Assembly: GCA_025455395.1 (NCBI GenBank)
Contig: JALOMO010000020.1
Span: forward strand, 1 to 47,575
DNA length: 47,575 nucleotides
DNA from: Bacteroidales bacterium
Lineage (GTDB): Bacteria; Bacteroidota; Bacteroidia; Bacteroidales; VadinHA17
Reading direction: 5' to 3'
Within the stretch, counting starts at the first letter, position 1. Every line of letters starts with the position of its first letter. This document shows, one piece after another, positions 41,407-47,575 of the stretch. A program made the translations under genes and the position numbers. Under the pieces are notes generated by a model. The model did not search any database. It was not told where the DNA came from and saw nothing but the letters and a program-made list of their open reading frames with translations.

Positions 41407-42849
41407 TCATTTTGTATACCACTCGTTCTGCACCAGCAGGTCATTGACCTCCATCTCTCTGAATGGGATGGGAAGTATCAGGTTACCTGCATTATACGGG
41501 TAGCTGCCTATATTCACCTTCCATCTCTTCAGGTCATGAAGCCTGTGACCTTCCCAGCAAAGCTCGAAGTAACGCTCATCCCTTATCTGCTGCCTTGTAA
41601 CGGGACCGGTATAGAGAGGAGCATTGGCTCTTGCACGGATGGTATTGATATCCTGTGTGGGCGTTCTCGGTCCGATATCTGCACCCGGATCCTCGAAGTT
41701 GGCCTCAGCCCTTATCAGGTACATCTCAGCCAGCCTGATGAGCGGGATATTGGCATAATAGTCACCCCACTTTGCAGTGTTGATACCACCGTTATTTATT
41801 ATTGTACCTACACCCTTGTAATACATCATGGTAATATTGTCTATAGTATAGGACTCTTCCGTATCCTCCTGAAACATACCACGCAGGTCTGCAGGGTTAA
41901 ACCTGTCTAAGAATACCTGCTGGATTTCATAATCACCCCTTCCCATACCGTTGAGAGAGGCGTACATGACTGTAAGCCATGATGTGTTGGAAGCAACATT
42001 GTTCTGAAACGAAAAAATATCTTCAGGTGAATTTGAGGTATTGTTGAATGCCTGAAGAGGGTGTCCGACGAGAGCAAATGGGCCGTTCTGAATGACATAA
42101 TTTGCCTCAGTGGCTGCTGCAGAATACTGGCCTGTCTGCAGGTATACCCGCGCCAGAACAGCCCTTGCAGTCCAACTTGTTGCATATACATCATTTGCAG
42201 GGGGCAGGAGGTCACGTGCTGCAGTAAGGTCTTCAATCACCTGGGCGTAGCACTGTGCTACAGTGTTTCTCGCAACATTCACCGCATCAGCCACATCCTT
42301 TGTTGGGTTAAGCATGATAGGGACTCCAAGCTGACTGTTAGCCTGTCCGGGTTCATAGGGTAATCCGAATAATCTAATCATCTCAAAGAGCACCCATCCT
42401 CTCAGAAAACGTGCTTCCCCTTCGATTCTGGATTTATCCTCATCATCAAGGATGGCAAGGGTCTCTTCATCAAGGAGAGTGTTGCAGATATTTATCAACT
42501 GATAAGCATCAATCCACGTAGTTTCCACATAGGCGTTTGTTGTTGTCGCCTCTTTGTCCTCGAATTCGCGTGGCTCTTCATAAGTGCCGATGAAGATCAT
42601 GTCGCCGGTGGTAGCATAAAGCTCACTGAATTCGTTGAATTGTGAGCCAAAAAGGTTGGCACTGCGAGCCTTCAGATAGGCACCGACAAGAGTTGCCTGG
42701 ACATTGTCCGGAGTGGTAAGTGCCGCCTCGGCATCAATAGACTGCTTAGGCTTGATGTCAAGCTTCTCACTGCATGAGAAGAGGAACATCATAAAGGGCA
42801 CCAGCAGTAACCATGTTTTATTTCTTGTTATCATATTTTTCATGACCAT
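41407..42849 (-). CDS. SusD/RagB-family surface lipoprotein (second pair)
   Basis: 480 residues. The lipoprotein signal ends FLFSCSEKLDIKPKQS (Cys26 from ATG 42849; ATG 42843 is equally possible). SusD motifs are GEARFLRGWVLFEMIRLFG, RIARAVLARVYLQTGQ-type TPR helices (here ARAVLARVYLQTGQYSAAA) and the closing RYFELCWEGHRLHDLKRWK. It lies 12 bp behind its SusC partner. No enzyme gene follows, so the nutrient is unknown. Confidence 0.95.
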   Translation of the reverse strand: MVMKNMITRNKTWLLLVPFMMFLFSCSEKLDIKPKQSIDAEAALTTPDNVQATLVGAYLKARSANLFGSQFNEFSELYATTGDMIFIGTYEEPREFEDKEATTTNAYVETTWIDAYQLINICNTLLDEETLAILDDEDKSRIEGEARFLRGWVLFEMIRLFGLPYEPGQANSQLGVPIMLNPTKDVADAVNVARNTVAQCYAQVIEDLTAARDLLPPANDVYATSWTARAVLARVYLQTGQYSAAATEANYVIQNGPFALVGHPLQAFNNTSNSPEDIFSFQNNVASNTSWLTVMYASLNGMGRGDYEIQQVFLDRFNPADLRGMFQEDTEESYTIDNITMMYYKGVGTIINNGGINTAKWGDYYANIPLIRLAEMYLIRAEANFEDPGADIGPRTPTQDINTIRARANAPLYTGPVTRQQIRDERYFELCWEGHRLHDLKRWKVNIGSYPYNAGNLILPIPFREMEVNDLLVQNEWYTK

Positions 42850-42861
42850 AGTTCTTTAAGG

Positions 42862-45800
42862 TTAGAATGAGAGGTTAATACCAAGGGTATAAGTTCTGGC
42901 CTGAGGTGCCGTATAGAAGTCATATCCCTGGATGATGTTGGTGTTCTGTGTTGTACGGCCCGTACCTGTATAGTTTACTTCGGGGTCCCATCCCTTGTAG
43001 TTGGTAAAGGTGTAGAGGTTCTGAACACCGATGTATAATCTAAGTGAAGACATTTTCATTTTACTCACAAGTGAAACTGGCAGATTATATCCAAGGTTTA
43101 TACTTCTCAACCTGAAGTAAGATGCATCTGAGAGGTACCTGCTTGAAACTTTGCTTCCGTTGCCATCGCCGAGGCGCGCCTGGGGCACATCGGTTATATC
43201 ACCCGGATTCTGCCACCTGTTCATCTGATCAACGGTCTGATTGTCAAACCAGTCAGCATTGGCAGACTGATAGCGCCCCCCGCCGTTATAAACCATATTA
43301 CCGTACACAAAGCTTGTAAGTACGTTGAGATCAAAACCCTTATACTGAAAGTAGTTGTTAAAGCCTCCTGTGAAGTCAGGATTGGGTGAGCCAACTATCT
43401 GCGGTTCAGCAAGATTAAAATTGTTGGTTGTCTCATTATTATCGGGCCCAAGGTAATACAATGCGTCCCCATTATCGGGATCAACCCCCGCATACTTGAC
43501 TATTTTGAAGACGCCTATAGGCTGACCTTCAATGACGTAGTTTAGACCGTTTGGTGTTATTTCCGGGCCATTGATATTTATGATGGTATTTTGATTGAAT
43601 GCCATGTTATAATCCATTGTCCAGATAAACTCACCGGTGAGGATGTTTGCATGTAATGCTAATTCCACCCCTTTGTTTTCAAGCTCCCCTACATTGCTCC
43701 ACACTCCTGTGAAGCCAGATGTTGCCGGCAGGGTACGGTAGAGGAGAAGGTCTGTTGTTTTCTTCTGATAGTAATCGACCTCGCCGGTTATTCTGTTGTT
43801 AAAGAAACCGAAATCGACTCCGATATCCATCTGCGCGGTTGTCTCCCAACCCAGTTCGCGGCTCTGCAGCTGTGTAGCCTCCAGGCCGTTTCTACCTGCG
43901 TAGTTTACACCCGTGTAAAGTGCCAGGTGGGCATAATCAGGGATACCTGAATTACCTGTCAATCCATAGCTGGCTCTCAGCTTAAGGTAGCTAAGCACAT
44001 TTTCAATGCCTGCCATAAAATCTTCCTGGGTAATGATCCATCCGGCCGATGCGGCGGGGAAGAACCCGTAACGGTTGTCGATACCGAACCTTGATGAGCC
44101 GTCCATACGACCGCTGAGCGTGAAGAAGTACTTCTCATTGATCTTGTAGTTTGCGCGAGCGAAATATGAGAGGAACGAGGTTGCATCTTCCCAGCTTGAA
44201 AAGTCGGTGGCCTCTGCAGCATTTTCTATGTTCGTGAAATCATCTGTTGGAAATCCCTTACCAAAAATGTTTGATCCGGTGGAATTGGCCTGCTGAAAAG
44301 ACATGCCTCCCACAAGGTTAATGTGATGAACGCCAAATGCCTTGATGTAGGTAAGGTAGTTTTCCCAGTTGTAATTGATGACCCTGACTGACCGGTTCTG
44401 TGCCTCACCGGCAGGACCTGCACCAATAGTTTTTCGTCCAAAGAAATTTTTCTCCCTGAGATCATAAATGTCTGTCCCGAACTCGCTCTTGAAAGCGAGA
44501 TCCTTGAAAATGTTATAAGTAGCATTAAGGTTTGCCAGTGACCTGAAGGAGGTCTGGTTATTTGAACCGTCTCTGAGTGATATCAGACCATTGTAATAAA
44601 TGGTGTTCGTATTCAGTTCACCTGTCTCCGGATCATATACCGTTGTCAGCGGTGACTGTGCAACCAGCTGCAGGGGTGTGGCGTAGGCGTTGTCATTTTC
44701 TACCCTTTCCATCTCTGTCCTGATGATGTTCATCTGAACGCCGAAGCTTAGCTTCTCTGTTGCTTTCTGTTCAAGGTTTAACCTGGCGCTGAGCTTGTTC
44801 ATGGTGTTGCCCCGAAGTATGCCTTTGGTATCATCATAGGTGACACCTGTGTAGAAGGTTGTATTACCGGTTCCTCCGCTGGCTGAAAGGTTTATCCTGT
44901 TGATAGATCCTTTCTGGAAGGCTTCTGCCTGCCAGTCGGTGTTATGGCCGTCATCCCATTGCGGGCCGACAAAGTACTCCCAGAACTCATCCCTGGGCAT
45001 CCAGCCCCATACTAAACCGTCTTCATCAGAAACATTATCCATTGCCTCATTAAACAGTTCGAGATACTGGTCTGCGTCAAGCCATTCCATCAGTCTGCTT
45101 GGCTCGCTCACACCTGTAGTATATTGAAGGTCAAACTTGGTTGCTCCGCTCTTGCCTCTTTTGGTCTGGATAATAACAACGCCGTTGGAAGCTCTTGAAC
45201 CGTAAATGGCAGCTGCTGAAGCATCTTTCAGTATCTGTATAGACTCTACATCAGTCATTGCCAGGTCAGCCAGCGGGCTGGTAGGCTGGTTGTCATCGTT
45301 GGAGAGACTTTGGGTGGTGATAGGTACACCATCAACGACGTAAAGAGGCTGGTTATTTGCTGATACCGATGATGATCCCCTGATCCTCATCTTTACAGTC
45401 TCACCCAGCTTACCGCTTGCCTGCTCAATAAACACACCTGATGTTTTTCCCTGTATTGCAGACTCGAAGCTGACAGTGGGCATCTCCGCTATCCCCTTAG
45501 TCTCGACCTTGGTGATTGAGCCGGTGAGTTCCCTCTTGATGGCTGATCCATATCCGACGACAATCACCTCGTCAAGCCCGATATCATCTGCTTCCATAGC
45601 GACGTTTATCACATCGTCAGTACCAACTGTAACCTGTTGTGATTTCATGCCGATGAATCTGAAGACGAGAGTAGCCCCTGGTGCTGCACTGATTGTGTAT
45701 TTCCCATCCAGGTCAGTGGCAGTACCTGTTGAGGTGCCCTCCACCAGTACGGTTGCCCCGATGACCGGGGTACCATCTGTCTTGTCTGTGATCACTCCTG

Positions 45801-45876
45801 TAATGGTCTTCTGCTGTCCGAAGAGAGTGAATACCATAAAGCAGGAGATCATACTAGTTAGAAGTAGTTTTCTCAT
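42862..45876 (-). CDS. SusC/RagA-family TonB-dependent outer-membrane transporter (second pair)
   Basis: A full-length 1004-residue SusC protein. The signal peptide (MRKLLLTSMISCFMVFTLFG) precedes a carboxypeptidase-like domain about 24-105 (TGVITDKTDGTPVIGATV). The plug is about 115-240 (VIVVGYG box, QGKTSGVFIEQASG, IQILKDASAAAIYGSRASNG). The large barrel ends YTLGINLSF. It works with the SusD gene 12 bp downstream to import an oligosaccharide or peptide. No sigma/anti-sigma or hybrid-sensor regulator is in the window, and no strong consensus promoter was found in the 140-bp upstream spacer. Confidence 0.96.
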   Translation of the reverse strand: MRKLLLTSMISCFMVFTLFGQQKTITGVITDKTDGTPVIGATVLVEGTSTGTATDLDGKYTISAAPGATLVFRFIGMKSQQVTVGTDDVINVAMEADDIGLDEVIVVGYGSAIKRELTGSITKVETKGIAEMPTVSFESAIQGKTSGVFIEQASGKLGETVKMRIRGSSSVSANNQPLYVVDGVPITTQSLSNDDNQPTSPLADLAMTDVESIQILKDASAAAIYGSRASNGVVIIQTKRGKSGATKFDLQYTTGVSEPSRLMEWLDADQYLELFNEAMDNVSDEDGLVWGWMPRDEFWEYFVGPQWDDGHNTDWQAEAFQKGSINRINLSASGGTGNTTFYTGVTYDDTKGILRGNTMNKLSARLNLEQKATEKLSFGVQMNIIRTEMERVENDNAYATPLQLVAQSPLTTVYDPETGELNTNTIYYNGLISLRDGSNNQTSFRSLANLNATYNIFKDLAFKSEFGTDIYDLREKNFFGRKTIGAGPAGEAQNRSVRVINYNWENYLTYIKAFGVHHINLVGGMSFQQANSTGSNIFGKGFPTDDFTNIENAAEATDFSSWEDATSFLSYFARANYKINEKYFFTLSGRMDGSSRFGIDNRYGFFPAASAGWIITQEDFMAGIENVLSYLKLRASYGLTGNSGIPDYAHLALYTGVNYAGRNGLEATQLQSRELGWETTAQMDIGVDFGFFNNRITGEVDYYQKKTTDLLLYRTLPATSGFTGVWSNVGELENKGVELALHANILTGEFIWTMDYNMAFNQNTIININGPEITPNGLNYVIEGQPIGVFKIVKYAGVDPDNGDALYYLGPDNNETTNNFNLAEPQIVGSPNPDFTGGFNNYFQYKGFDLNVLTSFVYGNMVYNGGGRYQSANADWFDNQTVDQMNRWQNPGDITDVPQARLGDGNGSKVSSRYLSDASYFRLRSINLGYNLPVSLVSKMKMSSLRLYIGVQNLYTFTNYKGWDPEVNYTGTGRTTQNTNIIQGYDFYTAPQARTYTLGINLSF

Positions 45877-46016
45877 GTTTTAGTTTGTTTGAGTTTAAAA
45901 TGAACGTTAATGCCATATAAAGACCGGAAAATATCTGTTGTGCCGCATTTAAACCATGAAAAAAATCACTAAAGGCCGATAAAATGGCACTTATTAACTC
46001 AATATTAACATATTCA

Positions 46017-46583
46017 CTAAAGAACCGACCTGAAAAAACTAAAATTTACGTTGCCGTAATTTCGATGTTCCGAAAATGCGGGATGGCTGCTGAAATCAAA
46101 TGATTTTGGGTGTTCAAGGATAAAGACACTTTCCTTGTGCACTGCTGCTGATGAGAGTACCATGTCAGGAATCTCCGTGAGCCAGGGAAGGGCAAAGGGT
46201 GGGTCGGCAAAAATAATGTCATATTGTTTATGACATATTTTCAGCCAGTTACGTACATCAATTCGATGCACTCGGGCGGATTTGATGCCCAGAGTACGAA
46301 ATGATCCGTTAATAAATTCACAATGGCGCCTGTCAGTTTCTACCAGGTCGATATCTCTGCAGCCCCTGGATGCCAGCTCATAACTTATGGCACCGGTACC
46401 TGCAAAGAGGTCAAGAAAGGTAACATTATTGAAATCATACCTGTTATCAAGTATATTCAGCAGGCTCTCCCGGGCAAAGTCAGTTGTCGGACGGGCCCTG
46501 AAACTGGCGGGTGGATCGATGCGTCTCCCTTTAAACTCTCCTCCTATTATTCGCACGATGCAGCGGTAAAAAGATTGAGCCAT
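46017..46583 (-). CDS. rsmD: 16S rRNA (guanine(966)-N2)-methyltransferase
   Basis: RsmD methylates G966 of 16S rRNA during 30S assembly. 188 residues. The SAM motif is VTFLDLFAGTGAISYELASRG and the catalytic motif is IIFADPPFALP. The usual RsmD beginning RIIGGEFKGRRI is preceded here by nine residues if the ATG at 46583 is used, with a 37-bp overlap with the upstream gene. A GTG at 46556 (VRIIGGEFKGRR) would give a standard length and a 10-bp overlap and is a good alternative start. Confidence 0.95.
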   Translation of the reverse strand: MAQSFYRCIVRIIGGEFKGRRIDPPASFRARPTTDFARESLLNILDNRYDFNNVTFLDLFAGTGAISYELASRGCRDIDLVETDRRHCEFINGSFRTLGIKSARVHRIDVRNWLKICHKQYDIIFADPPFALPWLTEIPDMVLSSAAVHKESVFILEHPKSFDFSSHPAFSEHRNYGNVNFSFFRSVL

Positions 46584-47404
46584 CTGTGACGGGCTATTTC
46601 ATGCATGACATAGCTGAACCCATGTCTTATCATAGGTGAGGCGAACTTAACATTCTCTGCAAAGTTCAATATGGCCAGGTGTGCTTCACTATATGGTTCA
46701 ACAGAGCCGCTGAGGTGAATTGTCTCATCCCTTTTTACGCCCCGGCTCTCAAGTACATTAAAAAGATAATAACCTGCATCTGATGCATCGGGACAGACAA
46801 AGCTGTTGCAATAGGCCAGGCTCCTTTTTTCAGCAATAATTATCGTGATGAAGCTTTTTTCATAATGAAGATGAATATACCGGTCTTCTGAAGAGCGGCA
46901 GGCGGTTGAGATATGCTGTAGTAAAGGCTTTGTCTGGTGCCATAGAATAATGCCTGGCCAACAAGAAGATGTTGCCTCTTCCACTCCTCTTTCCGGAGCG
47001 AAAAGCACCATAGCTCCAGGAAAAGGAAGGTTGTTGGCTGTTATTTTCGAATCCGGTGCAGTGCTGTGACTGAAACGAAAATAATCGTCACGGAGCGACG
47101 GATCAAAGACCGCCGAGGGTACAAGTGTGAAATGCGGGGAAGGCGCTATGATATAAACCTTTCGGTAATGTTTCCTCAGAAAATCATCCGATCTTATAAT
47201 TTCAGCATGGGTTCTTTGCCCGTTACCTTCGGGAAGGGCAAGCGGATAATGTCTCAGAAGAACATATTTCCCGCGAAGAAGATCAAGAACAGCCATTGAT
47301 AGTCCCTCTTCGGAGAGTTCAAGGCTGAGATCGTAATTTTCGGTCGCGTTTATGTCAAGGGTCTCGTCGAAGAGCTCCATAGAATGTATCTGCGACTGAG
47401 TCAT
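46547..47404 (-). CDS. DUF3822 family protein
   Basis: 285 residues, matching the DUF3822 family that is restricted to Bacteroidota and often sits directly upstream of rsmD. Visible blocks are YDLSLELSEEGLSMAVLDLL near the N-terminus, IIAPSPHFTLVPSAVFD in the middle and ILNFAENVKFASPMI near the end. No signal peptide or membrane span is present. The biochemical role is unknown. The start overlaps the stop of the upstream gene as TGATG, and its end overlaps rsmD, so the three genes form a tightly coupled operon. Confidence 0.85.
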   Translation of the reverse strand: MTQSQIHSMELFDETLDINATENYDLSLELSEEGLSMAVLDLLRGKYVLLRHYPLALPEGNGQRTHAEIIRSDDFLRKHYRKVYIIAPSPHFTLVPSAVFDPSLRDDYFRFSHSTAPDSKITANNLPFPGAMVLFAPERGVEEATSSCWPGIILWHQTKPLLQHISTACRSSEDRYIHLHYEKSFITIIIAEKRSLAYCNSFVCPDASDAGYYLFNVLESRGVKRDETIHLSGSVEPYSEAHLAILNFAENVKFASPMIRHGFSYVMHEIARHRWLNLFTAASCE

Positions 47405-47575
47405 CAGTCCTCCCAGTTCCCTGCATTATTGTTGGGGACCTTCACATCACCCACCTTCATGCCCGGGAAGCCGGTGGTCTTAAGTCTCTGCTCGTTATAA
47501 TTGACAACAAGCTGGCGGTTAAGGTCATGCAGGAAGACGTCGTTAAGAACATATGCCTCAAAAACATTCACAAGT
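47404..47575 (-). CDS. C-terminal fragment of an unrecognised protein upstream of DUF3822
   Basis: The last 56 codons of a minus-strand gene that continues past the window edge. The readable tail includes LNDVFLHDLNRQLVVNYNEQ and ends VPNNNAGNWED. The stop codon overlaps the DUF3822 start by one base (TGATG), which supports it as a real coding end. The fragment is too short for a family call. Confidence 0.7.
   Translation of the reverse strand, partial: LVNVFEAYVLNDVFLHDLNRQLVVNYNEQRLKTTGFPGMKVGDVKVPNNNAGNWED

Overview
The window is chromosomal DNA from a member of the Bacteroidota, probably of the Bacteroidales/Marinilabiliales type. The support is two SusC/SusD pairs, a secreted protein with a type IX secretion C-terminal sorting domain, several Bacteroidota-type promoters (-33 TTTG, about 20 nt, -7 TAnnTTTG), DUF3822 next to rsmD, and many short lipoproteins. 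The anaerobic sulfatase-maturase homologue and the molybdenum-hydroxylase and multihaem cytochrome genes suggest an anaerobic or facultative lifestyle. The genus cannot be told from the sequence.

Layout. (1) 1-9149: a glycan-utilisation locus with the end of a SusC, then SusD, a PKD-domain surface lipoprotein, and GH3, GH16 and GH30 enzymes. This is the usual set for beta-1,3/1,6-glucan (laminarin-like) breakdown. A convergent CotH-kinase/lamin-tail/T9SS protein follows. (2) 11261-17247: thrB-thrC, a radical-SAM anSME-like maturase, and on the other strand a nucleotide-sugar dehydrogenase with a TAT-exported dienelactone-hydrolase-like protein. (3) 17424-20083: a small lipoprotein overlapping a TonB-dependent receptor. 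(4) 20147-27555: the most unusual part, with a small lipoprotein, a cytochrome-b-like membrane protein, an Fe-S/FAD pyridine-nucleotide oxidoreductase, a 20-haem and a 13-haem c-type cytochrome, and a beta-barrel protein. It reads as an electron route from the cytoplasm to the outer membrane. (5) 27580-32130: a TIR-TM-TPR protein, an aldo/keto reductase and a PPP-type phosphatase. (6) 32591-35833: sulfate activation and reduction genes cysN, cysD and cysH, with a DUF2061 membrane protein. (7) 36058-41331: a 55-residue membrane protein, tRNA-Asp, and a molybdenum hydroxylase locus (XdhC, MocA-like, 2Fe-2S subunit, TAT-exported Mo subunit). (8) 41407-45876: a second SusC/SusD pair without enzymes. 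(9) 46017-47575: rsmD, DUF3822 and a fragment.

The intergenic regions are rich in repeats. They include a hexamer array, two compound 8-bp-period arrays that run up to start codons, REP-like hairpin clusters, a 47-bp direct repeat and a perfect 28-bp palindrome. All functional calls rest on motif and family recognition by eye. No database search was run.
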